Source: Paracoccus sp. DMF-8 (GTDB lineage Bacteria > Pseudomonadota > Alphaproteobacteria > Rhodobacterales > Rhodobacteraceae). Taken from it: a stretch of 64,000 nucleotides of DNA. The stretch is taken from the NCBI RefSeq assembly GCF_029309835.1, contig NZ_JARJHL010000010.1, forward strand, positions 1 to 64,000, in the 5' to 3' direction. Positions 7,798 through 18,204 of the stretch are shown here, piece by piece (position 1 is the first letter of the stretch; each line of letters opens with the position of its first letter). The notes below the pieces were generated by a model. The model was given only the letters and a program-made list of their open reading frames with translations. It made no database searches and was not told the DNA's origin. The position numbers and the translations under genes were made by a program.

Positions 7798-8487
7798 GTG
7801 GCACGTCAGCTGACTTTCGACCTGGCGGGGCCTCCGGCCTCGTCCCGTGCGGATTTTCTGGTCACCTCGGCCAATCGCGATGCGCTGGACCTGCTGGACC
7901 GCCCAGAACTGTGGCCGCAGGGCCGCCTGCTGCTGATCGGCGGGCCGGGGGCGGGCAAGACCCATGTCGCGCGGTTCTGGGCGGCGGAAAACGGGGCGCT
8001 GCGCCAGTCGGCCCATGCGCTGCGCGCCGATATGGCCGACCATCTGGTCCACACCGACGGCGCGCTGGTGATCGAGGACGCCCATCGCATCGGCGCCGCC
8101 GCCGGTGCCGAACAGGCGATGTTCCACATCTGGAACCTTGCGGCGGAACGCGGTTGCCTGCTGCTGCTGACCGCGCGCACGCCGCCCCGTGACTGGGGCA
8201 TGGTGCTGCCCGATCTGCGCTCGCGGATGATGGCGCTGACGGTTGCCGAACTCGGCCCCCCTGATGACGCGCTGCTGCCCGCCGTTCTGGTCAAGCTGTT
8301 CGCGGATCGCGGCATCCCGGTCGCCCCGGATGTGATCGAATTCCTGACCCGGCGGATGGAACGCGATCTTGGTCTGGCGCGTCGGCTGGTGCTGGCCATC
8401 GACCAGGCGGCGCTGTCCGATCACCGACCCGTGACCCGCCGCCTGGCATCGGAATGGCTGGACAAATTGCTGGAACAGGACGCATAG
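7798..8487 (+). CDS. hdaA: DnaA-related regulatory ATPase HdaA
   Basis: 229 residues, GTG start three bases after the permease stop, so probably translationally coupled. Walker A is GGPGAGKT (48-55) and Walker B is ALVIEDAH (89-96). A sensor-type stretch RSRMMALTVAELGPP and a lid region follow, but there is no DNA-binding domain IV. N-terminal QLTFDL resembles the clamp-binding motif of Hda. In Caulobacter HdaA works with the sliding clamp to stimulate ATP hydrolysis by DnaA and prevent re-initiation. Position before ppk is common in Rhodobacterales. Confidence 0.88.
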   Translation: MARQLTFDLAGPPASSRADFLVTSANRDALDLLDRPELWPQGRLLLIGGPGAGKTHVARFWAAENGALRQSAHALRADMADHLVHTDGALVIEDAHRIGAAAGAEQAMFHIWNLAAERGCLLLLTARTPPRDWGMVLPDLRSRMMALTVAELGPPDDALLPAVLVKLFADRGIPVAPDVIEFLTRRMERDLGLARRLVLAIDQAALSDHRPVTRRLASEWLDKLLEQDA

Positions 8488-8529
8488 TCCGTCGTTCCGT
8501 TACCCAGCCCCTTACCAGCGATCTCAAAG

Positions 8530-10695
8530 ATGACGCAGGCCGATTTCCTACGTTCCCCCATTCCCGTTCCCCGCGACCTGCCCTCTGGCACCCCCGAGGG
8601 GCCGGACCGTTTCTTCAACCGTGAAATCAGCTGGCTCAGCTTCAACTGGCGGGTTCTGGACGAGGCGCGCAATCCGCGCGTGCCGCTGCTGGAACGGCTG
8701 CGCTTTCTGTCGATTTCCGCCGCCAATCTGGATGAATTCTATACCGTCCGCGTCGCCGGTCTGCGTGAACTGGTGCGAGAGGGGAACTCGACCCTGTCCG
8801 ACGATGGGCTGACGCCCGCCGAACAGCTGCAACTGATCAACAACGATGCCCGCCGCCTGATGGCCGCGCAGCAGACCGTCTGGAACCGCCTGCGCCGCGA
8901 GATGGAGCAGGCGGACATCACCATCCTGTCGCGCTCGCGCCTGACCCGCGCCGAAGAATCCTATCTGCGCCGCTATTTCAGCGAAAACGTCTTTCCGGTG
9001 CTGGCGCCGCTGGCCATCGACCCCGCGCATCCGTTCCCCTTCATCGCGAATACCGGCTTTTCGCTGGCGCTGGAACTGGCGCGCGAAAGCGACGGGCGGC
9101 AGATGCAGGCGCTGCTGCCGGTGCCGCAGCAGGTCGGGCGGTTCATCGCGATGCCCGGCGGCTCGCGTTTCCTGCGGCTGGAGGACCTGCTGCTGATGCA
9201 TCTGCCCAGCCTGTTCCCGGGCTATCGCGACATCGGCCATTGCGCGTTCCGCGTCCTGCGCGACAGCGATCTGGAGGTCGAGGAAGAGGCCGAAGATCTG
9301 GTCCGCGAATTCGAAACCGCGCTGAAACGGCGCCGTCGCGGGTCCGTCATCCGGCTCAAGATCACGGCAGGCGCCCCCGACCGGCTGCGCCGCATGATCA
9401 TGCAGGAACTGGAGGTCCGCCCCGAGGAGGTCGTCGAGGTCGAGGGCCTGCTGGGCATGGCCGATCTGGGCGCGCTGGTGCTGGACAGCCGCCGCGACCT
9501 GCAATGGCCGTCATTCACTCCGCGCGTGCCCGAACGGGTGCAGGATCATCAGGGCGACATGTTCGCGGCGATCCGGCAAAAAGACATGCTGCTGCATCAC
9601 CCCTATGAAACCTTCGACATGGTGGTGCGCTTTGTCGCGCAGGCGGCGGCCGACCCGAATGTGCTGGCGATCAAGCAGACGCTGTATCGCACCTCGCGCG
9701 ACAGCCCGATCGTCGATGCCCTGTGCGAAGCGGCCGAGGCCGGGAAATCCGTCACCGCGCTGGTCGAGCTGAAGGCCCGCTTTGACGAGGCCGCGAACAT
9801 CCGCCAGTCGCGCCGTCTGGAACGCGCGGGCGCGCAGGTCGTCTATGGGTTCACGCAATACAAGACCCACGCCAAGATCTCGACCGTGGTGCGGCGCGAA
9901 GGCGGGCAGTTGGTGACCTATACCCATTACGGCACCGGCAACTATCACCCGATCACCGCGCGCATCTATACCGACCTGTCGCTGTTCACCTGCGACCCGG
10001 CGCTTGGCCGCGATGCGACCAAGGTGTTCAACTACCTGACCGGCTATGTGCAGCCCTCGGGGCTGGAAAATCTGGCGATCTCGCCCCTCAGCCTCAAGGA
10101 CCGGCTGATCGAACTGATCCGGCGCGAGATGGAATTCGCCCGGCTTGGCCGCCCGGCGGAAATCTGGGCCAAGATGAACAGCCTGATCGACAAGGAAGTG
10201 ATCGAGGCCCTGTATGAGGCCAGTCAGGCCGGGGTCAAGATCACGCTGAGCATTCGCGGCATCTGCGGCCTGCGTCCGGGCATCGCCGGGCTGTCGGACA
10301 ATATCCGCGTGAAATCCATCGTCGGGCGTTTTCTGGAACATTCGCGCATCGTCTGTTTCGCCAATGGTCAGGCGCTGCCGTCGAAACGGGCGCGGGTGTT
10401 CATCAGTTCGGCCGACTGGATGGGCCGCAACCTGAACCGCCGCGTGGAAACGCTGGTCGAATGCCTGAACGAGACGGTCAAGGACCAGATCACCAGCCAG
10501 ATCATGGCCGCGAACCTTGCCGATGAGGCGCAAAGCTGGATCCTGCAACCCGATGGCCGCTACCTGCGCCACCTGCCTGCGGGGCGTGATGATCTGTTCT
10601 CGTGTCACAAATTCTTCATGGAAAACCCATCCTTGTCCGGTCGTGGAAAGGCCGGGTCCCGCGACGTTCCGGCGTTGACGCATTCGACGGATTGA
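8530..10695 (+). CDS. ppk: Polyphosphate kinase 1
   Basis: 721 residues. Reversibly polymerises the gamma-phosphate of ATP into inorganic polyphosphate. Four-domain PPK1 architecture: an N-terminal helical domain with FFNREISWLSFNWRVL, a middle domain, and two phospholipase-D-like C domains. The phosphorylated His is expected in QYKTHAKIS (His447), the second active-site His in EHSRI (His604). YTHYGTGNYHP (464-474) is also conserved. The gene is followed 50 nt later by ppx, making a synthesis and degradation pair. Confidence 0.97.
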   Translation: MTQADFLRSPIPVPRDLPSGTPEGPDRFFNREISWLSFNWRVLDEARNPRVPLLERLRFLSISAANLDEFYTVRVAGLRELVREGNSTLSDDGLTPAEQLQLINNDARRLMAAQQTVWNRLRREMEQADITILSRSRLTRAEESYLRRYFSENVFPVLAPLAIDPAHPFPFIANTGFSLALELARESDGRQMQALLPVPQQVGRFIAMPGGSRFLRLEDLLLMHLPSLFPGYRDIGHCAFRVLRDSDLEVEEEAEDLVREFETALKRRRRGSVIRLKITAGAPDRLRRMIMQELEVRPEEVVEVEGLLGMADLGALVLDSRRDLQWPSFTPRVPERVQDHQGDMFAAIRQKDMLLHHPYETFDMVVRFVAQAAADPNVLAIKQTLYRTSRDSPIVDALCEAAEAGKSVTALVELKARFDEAANIRQSRRLERAGAQVVYGFTQYKTHAKISTVVRREGGQLVTYTHYGTGNYHPITARIYTDLSLFTCDPALGRDATKVFNYLTGYVQPSGLENLAISPLSLKDRLIELIRREMEFARLGRPAEIWAKMNSLIDKEVIEALYEASQAGVKITLSIRGICGLRPGIAGLSDNIRVKSIVGRFLEHSRIVCFANGQALPSKRARVFISSADWMGRNLNRRVETLVECLNETVKDQITSQIMAANLADEAQSWILQPDGRYLRHLPAGRDDLFSCHKFFMENPSLSGRGKAGSRDVPALTHSTD

Positions 10696-10745
10696 ACCAT
10701 CCACGAGGGGTAAGATCTTAACGGACCCGAATCGAGAGGTGTGCG

Positions 10746-12284
10746 ATGAATGGCGTTGTGACCGTCGGAGGACAGACCATCGACCCATTCGGCAAGTCGC
10801 TTTTCGAGCGCGCATCCGAACGCGCGCTGAGCCGGGTGGGGGTCGTCGATGTCGGCTCGAACTCGATCCGGATGGTGGTGTTCGACGGCGCGGCGCGCAG
10901 CCCGGCCTATTTCTACAATGAAAAGGTCATGGCCGGTCTGGGGCAGGGGCTGGCCAGCACGGGCATGCTGAACCCCGAAGGGGTCGAACGCGCCATGGCC
11001 TCGCTGAAACGCTTTGCCGCGCTGGCGGAAGGGATGGGGATCAAGCCCCTGACCTGCGTCGCCACCGCCGCCGTGCGCGAGGCCAGCAATGGCCCCGCCT
11101 TTCGCAAGGCCGTGGAAAAGCAAACCGGGCTGAAACTGTGGGTCATCGACGGTCAGGAAGAGGCGCGGCTGTCGGCCCAGGGTGTGTTGCTGGGCTGGCC
11201 GGACGCGCGCGGGCTGGTCTGCGACATCGGCGGCAACTCGATGGAGCTGGCCGTGGTCGGCGATGGCAAGGTCGGGCAGCGCGAAACCTCGGGTCTGGGA
11301 CCGTTCCGGTTGCAGCAGGTCGAGGGCGGCAAGGACGGGCTGAAATCCTATATCAAGAAGGTGATCGAGGGGCTGGCCGGCAAGATCGGCAAGGATCACG
11401 ACCAGATCTATCTGGTGGGGGGATCGTGGCGGGCCATCGCGCGGCTGGACATGGAACGCGTGGGCTATCCGATGACGGTCCTGCACGAATATCGCATGAC
11501 CCCCGAAGCGATCCTGCAGACCTGCAAGTTCATCGGCGACAATGACCTGGCGACCCTGCGTGCCCGCACCGGCATTTCGTCCAGCCGGATGGAACTGGTG
11601 CCGCTGGCCAGTCAGGTGCTGCGGCAGCTTGTCCAGATCTTCCAGCCGAAATCGCTGGCCGTGTCATCCTATGGCATCCGCGAAGGCTTGCTCTATGAGC
11701 AGATGCCCGACGGGCTGCGCGCCCGCGATCCGCTGATCGAGGCGGCGCGGTTCAGCGAACGCCAGATGGCGCGGATGCCGGGTTTCGGCAAGAAACTGTA
11801 TCAGTTCCTGATGCCCCTGTTCGGCGATGCCGGGCCGCAGCGCGACCGCCTGATCCGCGCCGCCTGTCTGTTGCATGACACCGCATGGCGCACCCATCCC
11901 GATTACCGCGCCGATGCCTGTTTCGACAATGTCACCCGCGCGAACATGGCTGCGCTGTCCCATCCCGAGCGGGTCTTTCTGGGGCTGGCGCTGCTGCACC
12001 GCTACAAGAACAACCGCACCAATTCCCAGATGGCGCCGCTGTTCGATCTGCTGCGCGAACAGGACATCAAGGATGCCGAGATCCTTGGCAAGGCGATGCG
12101 TTTCGGCGCGATGTTTTCGGTCAAGGACCCGACCGAAGCGGGCGAGTTGAAGCTGGATGCCAAGAAGAAGGTTCTGGAGCTGAAGCTGAGCAAGACCGGT
12201 CAGGCCCTGATGGGCGAGGTCGCGGTGGCCCGCTTCCGCTCGCTTGCCGCAGCGCTGGATGTCGGGCCGGTGGTGCAGGGCTGA
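10746..12284 (+). CDS. ppx: Exopolyphosphatase (Ppx/GppA family)
   Basis: 512 residues. The actin-like phosphatase domain starts with VGVVDVGSNSIRMVVF (31-46), then CVATAAVREASNG, DIGGNSMELAVV and IYLVGGSWRAIARL. A C-terminal HD-like helical domain contains LLHDTAWRTHPDYRAD. It removes terminal phosphate from polyphosphate and may also act on pppGpp; the family does not separate these from sequence alone. GAGAGG precedes the ATG. It follows ppk in the same direction and the two are probably co-transcribed. Confidence 0.94.
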   Translation: MNGVVTVGGQTIDPFGKSLFERASERALSRVGVVDVGSNSIRMVVFDGAARSPAYFYNEKVMAGLGQGLASTGMLNPEGVERAMASLKRFAALAEGMGIKPLTCVATAAVREASNGPAFRKAVEKQTGLKLWVIDGQEEARLSAQGVLLGWPDARGLVCDIGGNSMELAVVGDGKVGQRETSGLGPFRLQQVEGGKDGLKSYIKKVIEGLAGKIGKDHDQIYLVGGSWRAIARLDMERVGYPMTVLHEYRMTPEAILQTCKFIGDNDLATLRARTGISSSRMELVPLASQVLRQLVQIFQPKSLAVSSYGIREGLLYEQMPDGLRARDPLIEAARFSERQMARMPGFGKKLYQFLMPLFGDAGPQRDRLIRAACLLHDTAWRTHPDYRADACFDNVTRANMAALSHPERVFLGLALLHRYKNNRTNSQMAPLFDLLREQDIKDAEILGKAMRFGAMFSVKDPTEAGELKLDAKKKVLELKLSKTGQALMGEVAVARFRSLAAALDVGPVVQG

Positions 12285-12645
12285 ACCTGCGGCGCGGGCG
12301 GATTGCCGGGATGGCATGACCATGGCCGGGTCCTGCGATGGTTGCGCGGTCGCATGGGTATTTGGGTGATGAAGAAATCGCATCCGCTCATGGTGTGCAT
12401 GCGGTGTTGGGCGATCCGATTGCCTGTTCTGACGATCCGGGGGCTGTCACGCGCGAAGGGGGAACTGGGCTGATGCGGGTGGCGGACAGGCAGTTCCCGC
12501 GTCAGCGCGCCGGGAGGGGGGCAAGTCGTGGCCTGCTGTCCGGGTTGCCCCGCTTGGCTTGGGACTTCTGTTGCCAAGAGGCGGGGTTGGTCCATCTTGC
12601 CGGGCGGTTTCGCGAAGGCGGGGCAGGCCGGACGGGATCGGTGTC
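12285..12645. other. Intergenic region between ppx and the helicase gene
   Basis: About 360 bp with no gene I can support. It contains GGGTATTTGGGTGATGAAGA near 12357-12376, which resembles a sequence between pdxA and rsmA (see repeat at 25587). The rest is GC-rich and featureless up to the terminator hairpin. Confidence 0.55.
12356..12378 (+). repeat. Copy 1 of a dispersed intergenic motif (GGGTATTT...TGATGAAGAAA)
   Basis: The sequence TGGGTATTTGGGTGATGAAG followed by AAAT shares GGGTATTT, a 3-base variable gap and TGATGAAGAAA with the stretch at 25587-25610. Similar motifs recur between genes in Rhodobacteraceae, from memory; I cannot search for them here. Confidence 0.45.
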
Positions 12646-12672
12646 AAAAAGGGGGCGGTTCGCGCCCCCTTT
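12646..12672. terminator. Rho-independent terminator between ppx and the helicase
   Basis: Stem GGGGGCG (12651-12657) / CGCCCCC (12663-12669) with GTTCG loop, extended by AAA/TTT. The minus strand gains a TTTTT tail, so it mainly serves the helicase; the plus strand has only TTT. Confidence 0.8.
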
Positions 12673-12760
12673 CGTGATCGTGGCGTCGACGCCTTTGTTG
12701 CTGTGGCGCTGCTGCGATTTCGGCGCGCGGGAGGGGCGACCGGCCGGGCGTTTGCGGGCG

Positions 12761-14131
<1,371 letters not shown>

Positions 14132-14379
14132 TCTCTCATGTCTTTCATTCCGTGCCCGCGTACCCGGGAACGGCCGTCAGGCGGGCAGGCCGCCCGCATT
14201 GCAAAGGAGTGGGCAAGATACGACGCCCACCGAACCCCTGCGTGACATGGGATGCGTATTTCCGTGTCGGGCCTTGGAAGCACCTAGCTTACGGCTGCTC
14301 ACGCGGCAGCGGCGGCGACTGCACCCAGATGGCGCGGCGGCGCAGAAAAGTCAAGGGGTCTGACCCATTTGCGCCGAGA
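14132..14379. other. Intergenic region upstream of the helicase, downstream of dtd
   Basis: About 250 bp. GCGGGC/GCCCGC inverted repeats near 14174-14190 and GTGGGC/GCCCAC near 14211-14232 could fold in the helicase leader. No gene or RNA family is recognised. Confidence 0.4.
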
Positions 14380-14829
14380 TCAGTTGCGATCTGCGCTGTC
14401 CATCCAGATGGTGACCGGCCCGTCATTGACCAGCGACACCTGCATGTCTGCCCCGAATTCGCCGGTCTGCACCGGCAGGCCAAGCGCGCGCAGGCTGTCG
14501 GCGAAGTCCAGATACAGGGCCTTGCCCCGCGCGGGCGCCTCGGCCTGGGAAAAGCCCGGGCGATTGCCCGTGCGGGTGTCGGCGGCCAGGGTGAACTGGC
14601 TGACGACCAGCACGGCGCCCCCGATATCGGCGACCGAGCGGTTCATCTTGCCCGCATCATCGCGAAAGATCCGCAGCCCGGCGATGCGGGCGGCCAGTTT
14701 GGCCGGCGCGTCGTCACTGTCGCCCTGCATGGCGCAGACCAGCACCAGCAGGCCCGCGTCGATGCGGCCGATCAGGCGGTCCGCGACCGTGACCTCGGCC
14801 CGGGTCACACGCTGGATCAGGGCGCGCAT
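14380..14829 (-). CDS. dtd: D-aminoacyl-tRNA deacylase
   Basis: 149 residues. Hydrolyses D-amino acids wrongly attached to tRNA, such as D-Tyr-tRNA. The two family signatures are present: [17 protein letters not shown] and the cross-subunit Gly-cisPro region NDGPVT within [18 protein letters not shown]. The start is the ATG at 14829 (MRALIQRV). A small membrane-protein gene ends 4 nt upstream, so the two probably form an operon. Confidence 0.95.
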   Translation of the reverse strand: MRALIQRVTRAEVTVADRLIGRIDAGLLVLVCAMQGDSDDAPAKLAARIAGLRIFRDDAGKMNRSVADIGGAVLVVSQFTLAADTRTGNRPGFSQAEAPARGKALYLDFADSLRALGLPVQTGEFGADMQVSLVNDGPVTIWMDSADRN

Positions 14830-14833
14830 CGGA

Positions 14834-15058
14834 TCAGCGCAGCATGATGCCAAGCACGACGAACATCAGCCCAAAGACCGATGCGCCAAGCGCGGCCATG
14901 TTCACGATCATCACACGCTGCATCACGGCGCGCAGGGCGTCCTCGCCCGCGCCGGACCTGCGGGCGCGCAGCACGGTCACGATGCACCAGCACAGGGTCA
15001 GCAGGCCCGCGACGGTCAGCGCCGCACCACCCCAGATCAGAATGTCCCAGATCGTCAT
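14834..15058 (-). CDS. Small two-helix membrane protein upstream of dtd
   Basis: 74 residues with two hydrophobic helices, [20 protein letters not shown] near the N-terminus and [20 protein letters not shown] at the C-terminus, joined by a charged loop ([14 protein letters not shown]). AGGGGG lies 5 nt before the ATG at 15058. Function unknown. It is probably co-transcribed with dtd. An in-frame upstream ATG at 15118 would add a highly basic, unlikely extension. Confidence 0.7.
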   Translation of the reverse strand: MTIWDILIWGGAALTVAGLLTLCWCIVTVLRARRSGAGEDALRAVMQRVMIVNMAALGASVFGLMFVVLGIMLR

Positions 15059-15213
15059 CGCCGCCCCCTTGCGTCTGCATCTCGGGCGCGGCCTAGCGGC
15101 GATTGCACCCCTGCGCAAGACCGCTTAGACCATGGGCCAAAATCGCCCGCGTGACGGCGGGCGGGGCGGGCGCTGCCCGGTCGATCTGAAAAACGCAAAG
15201 CAGGATGGATAAC

Positions 15214-15456
15214 ATGGACCCCTATCAGGTCACCGCCGACGAGCTGCGCCAGTTCATCGAGCGCATCGAGCATCTGGAGCAGGAAAAGAAGGACATCGCC
15301 GAGCAGATCAAGGAGGTCTATGCCGAAAGCAAGGGGCGCGGCTACGACACCAAGGCGCTGCGCGCGATCGTGTCCCTGCGCAAGAAGGACAAGGATCAGG
15401 TGGCCGAGGAAGAGGCCGTGCTGGAACTGTACAAACAGGCGCTGAACATGGCGTAA
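15214..15456 (+). CDS. gapR: GapR nucleoid-associated protein (DUF2312)
   Basis: 80 residues from MDPYQVTADELRQFIERIEH onward; LEQEKKDIAEQIKEVYAESK and TKALRAIVSLRKKDKDQ follow. This is the helical DUF2312 fold of GapR. In Caulobacter GapR binds overtwisted AT-rich DNA ahead of forks and genes and helps gyrase and topoisomerase IV. AGGA (15202-15205) sits 8 nt before the ATG at 15214, which I prefer over the ATG at 15205 that overlaps that signal. It reads toward the tRNA-Leu and tig genes. Confidence 0.93.
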   Translation: MDPYQVTADELRQFIERIEHLEQEKKDIAEQIKEVYAESKGRGYDTKALRAIVSLRKKDKDQVAEEEAVLELYKQALNMA

Positions 15457-15576
15457 GGCGCGGGCGGCCGTCCCTTGCCGGGACCGTTCCGCCTGATGGC
15501 GCAAGACGACGGCAAGGTAACGATTTCCTCTCGCACCTTCGTTGTTGCTTTGATAATACGGCGCGGAATTACCGGT

Positions 15577-15590
15577 CGGGGCATGCCCCG
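15577..15590. other. Perfect 14-bp palindrome upstream of tRNA-Leu
   Basis: CGGGGCATGCCCCG is self-complementary with no loop. It lies 14 nt before the tRNA-Leu 5' end and lacks a T run. It may be a protein site or a remnant of a gapR terminator; I cannot decide. Confidence 0.4.
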
Positions 15591-15603
15591 GTCGGTTGAT
15601 ATT

Positions 15604-15687
15604 GCGGGTATGGCGAAATTGGCAGACGCACCAGATTTAGGTTCTGGCGCCGCAAGGCGTGGGGGTTCAAGTCCTCTACCCGCACCA
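15604..15687 (+). tRNA. tRNA-Leu (TAG)
   Basis: 84 nt with encoded CCA. The acceptor stem GCGGGTA pairs with TACCCGC. The D-loop region GGCGAAATTGGCAGACGCA is typical of tRNA-Leu. The anticodon stem CCAGA/TCTGG holds TTTAGGT, giving anticodon TAG (reads CUA/CUG family codons). A long variable arm marks it as class II. The T arm contains GGTTCAAGTCC. Confidence 0.95.
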
Positions 15688-15708
15688 TGGTTGGATGAAG
15701 GAAAACAG

Positions 15709-17045
15709 ATGCAGGTCACGGAAACCCAGAACGAAGGGCTGAAGCGCGGCTACAAGTTCACCTTGGCGGCCGACGAACTGGCCGCGAAGGTCGACGCGAA
15801 ACTGAAGGAAGCTCAGCCCGAGGTCGAGATGAAGGGCTTCCGCAAGGGCAAGGTGCCGATGGCGCTGCTGAAAAAGCAGTTCGGCCAGCGCATCCTGGGC
15901 GACGCCATGCAAGAGGCCATCGACGGCGCCATGCGCGAGCACCTTGAAAAAACGGGTGACCGTCCCGCCGTTCAGCCCAAGATCGAAATGGAAAACGGCG
16001 AGACCTGGAAAGAGGGCGACGACGTCGTCGTCAACGTGTCCTACGAGGCGCTGCCCGAGATCCCGGCCGCCGATCTGTCGGCCATCGAGCTGGAGCGTCT
16101 GGTCGTCAAGGCCGAGGATCTCCGGCCGTCGATGAGGCGCTGGCCAATCTGGCCGACAACGCCAAATCCTATGAAGACAAGAAAAAGAACTCGAAAGCCG
16201 CCAAGGACGATCAGGTCGTGATCGACTTCAAGGGCTTTGTCGACGGCGAAGCCTTCGAAGGTGGCGAGGCCGAGGACTATCCGCTGGTCCTGGGTTCCGG
16301 CAGCTTCATCCCCGGTTTCGAGGACCAGTTGATCGGCGCCAAGGTCGGCGACGAGGTCAAGGTCGAGGTCAAATTCCCCGAGGAATATGGCGCGCCGAAC
16401 CTGGCCGGCAAGGATGCGATCTTTGAATGCACCGTGAAAGCCGTCAAGGCCGCCAAGAAGGCCGAACTGGACGACGAACTGGCCAAGAAATTCGGTGCCG
16501 ACGATCTGGACGCGCTGAAAGCGCAGATCCGCGAGCGTCTGGAATCCGAATATCAGGGTGCTTCGCGCCAGATCCTGAAACGCGCCCTGCTGGACAAGCT
16601 GGATGATGCGGTGAAATTCGACCTGCCCGAATCGCTGGTCGAGGCCGAGGCCCAGCAGATCGCCCATCAGCTGTGGCACGAGGAAAACCCCGAGGTTCAC
16701 GACCACAACCACGGCAGCATCGAACCGACCGACGAACACAACAAGCTGGCCGAACGCCGCGTCCGTCTGGGCCTGCTGCTGGCCGATATCGGCCAGAAGG
16801 CCGAGGTGACGGTTTCGGATCAGGAAATGACCCAGGCCGTTCTGCGTCAGGCCCGTCAGTTCCCCGGTCAGGAACGCGCCTTCTTTGAATTCATCCAGCA
16901 GAACCCGCAGGCCCAGCAACAGCTGCGCGCCCCGATCTTTGAAGACAAGGTCGTCGACCACATCGTCGAAGGCGCCAAGGTGTCCGACAAGGAAGTCACC
17001 AAGGAAGAACTGGAAAAAGCCATCGAGGCGCTGGACGAGGTCTGA
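15709..17045 (+). CDS. tig: Trigger factor (one apparent frameshift)
   Basis: Ribosome-bound chaperone and prolyl isomerase. The ribosome-binding signature KGFRKGKVP appears near residues 43-51. The FKBP-like PPIase domain begins [17 protein letters not shown] and includes [18 protein letters not shown] long C-terminal helical chaperone domain ends at 17045. The N-terminal 140 residues and the remainder are in different frames; the jump is near 16120-16125 (GGATCTCCGGCCG), where one base is missing before [18 protein letters not shown] lies 7 nt before the ATG at 15709. Reconstructed length is about 445 residues, normal for the family. Confidence 0.94.
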
Positions 17046-17072
17046 TCCCGTCCGCCTGTCGCTGAATGATTT

Positions 17073-17098
17073 GGGCCGCCCCTGTGGGCGGCCCTTTT
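17073..17098 (+). terminator. Rho-independent terminator of tig
   Basis: Stem GGGCCGCCC / GGGCGGCCC with a short CTGT loop, then TTTT. It lies 28 nt past the tig stop. Confidence 0.88.
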
Positions 17099-17134
17099 CC
17101 TTGGCCGCGTGGCCAACGTCTTGAAGCCGCCGTC

Positions 17135-18019
17135 TTAAAGGTTGTGGGTGCGGCGATCCTTGTCCGCGTCGGCCCTGGGCCGGGGTTCTTCGTCGCCGGG
17201 TTTGCGGGTGCTGTCCATGACGGCGCGGACCAGATCGGCGGCATCGCCGAATTCGCGCATGATCGTGCCCGCCTGACGCGCGACCGACAGAAAGCCCGCC
17301 ATCGCCGTGCCAAGCGATCCGAACAGCCCGTCAACGCTATGGGTCACGCGGCGGCTGTTGTCTTCGAATTCGGCGATCAGGTTGCGCGGCTTGCGGCGAC
17401 GTGGGCGGAATTCGTCGTCATCATGGCGTGGTTGGTCGCGGTATCTGTCCGCAGGCTCGACGTCATGGCGATCCCGCAAGGGTGCGCCCTGTCGTTGCCC
17501 TAGTCGTTGCCCCCTCAGCGGCTGGTCCGCGAAACGGTCGTCTTGCGCGCGCCGAGGCTGGGGCCGTGCGGCGAAAGCCTGCGACCGTTCCCGAACCGGG
17601 TGGTCAGGATCCGCCTGCGCCTTCGGTTGGCGCCGCTCGGCCCTGCGAAGGCCGGGATCCTGCGCTCCGAAATCGTCGGCACCATATCGCGCGGGCCTGA
17701 CAGGACGCGCGGTGCGGTGCGGCTTGTCGCCGGACAGCGCATCACCGATCCGGCGCAGCGCCAGCGCCGTTCCGGCCGTGACCGCGACGGCGGCCGCCGC
17801 CGTGCCGCCCCAGACCAGCAGCTTTGCCGCAGTCGAGGGGTGCGGCCAGATCCGTTGCCCGTCGGGCGAGACATCGCCATGCGGCGGAATGCGCCGGTAA
17901 TCGTCCGATCTGTCGATCTTGGGCCTGCGATGCCCCTTCGGGATGGGACGGGCGCCGAATCGGGTCTGGCTGATCCGCTCCGCTTCGGTAAGGGGGGGCG
18001 TATCGTCGTCGTCTTGCAT
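17135..18019 (-). CDS. Hypothetical single-pass membrane protein, Arg/Pro/Asp-rich
   Basis: 294 residues, family not recognised. The first 75 residues are acidic then basic (MQDDDDTPPLTEAERI, later RFGARPIPKGHRRPKIDRSD). One hydrophobic helix follows, AAKLLVWGGTAAAAVAVTAG. A long Arg/Pro/Gln-rich low-complexity stretch follows, then a more ordered C-terminal part with LIAEFEDNSRRVTHSVDGLF. I chose the ATG at 18019, preceded by AGG-rich sequence. It sits between tig and the ribosomal rplI operon, convergent with tig. The low-complexity part could hide a local frame error. Confidence 0.6.
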   Translation of the reverse strand: MQDDDDTPPLTEAERISQTRFGARPIPKGHRRPKIDRSDDYRRIPPHGDVSPDGQRIWPHPSTAAKLLVWGGTAAAAVAVTAGTALALRRIGDALSGDKPHRTARPVRPARYGADDFGAQDPGLRRAERRQPKAQADPDHPVRERSQAFAARPQPRRAQDDRFADQPLRGQRLGQRQGAPLRDRHDVEPADRYRDQPRHDDDEFRPRRRKPRNLIAEFEDNSRRVTHSVDGLFGSLGTAMAGFLSVARQAGTIMREFGDAADLVRAVMDSTRKPGDEEPRPRADADKDRRTHNL

Positions 18020-18149
18020 ATCCTGACCTTTCGATGCCCTGCACGGATGCAGGATAGTTTCGTCGGACAAACCCACGGGCCGGGCAGAATGTTCCCGCAT
18101 CAGCGCCTTACCATGCGCAGCGGTGCCGGAAATGGAAAGACGGCAAAGA

Positions 18150-18181
18150 AAAACGCGCCGGAACAACCCGGCGCGTTCTGA
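18150..18181 (-). terminator. Rho-independent terminator of rpsF-rpsR-rplI
   Basis: Stem AACGCGCCGG / CCGGCGCGTT with a short loop, followed on the minus strand by TTTTTC. It lies about 25 nt after the rplI stop. Confidence 0.88.
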
Positions 18182-18204
18182 TTTTCGGTTGAAACGAAAG
18201 GCGA

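Noticed and set aside
8548..10815. Long minus-strand frames opposite ppk.
   Set aside because: They run antisense to PPK1, whose catalytic His and other motifs are intact on the plus strand.
12285..12640. Several short frames between ppx and the helicase.
   Set aside because: None has a Shine-Dalgarno or a motif, and both strands contain similar open stretches by chance at this GC content.
14260..14300. A stretch resembling part of an SRP or 4.5S RNA (GGAAGCAC...GGCTGC).
   Set aside because: The conserved GGAAGCAGCC core is not present and no long hairpin with the right loop can be drawn.
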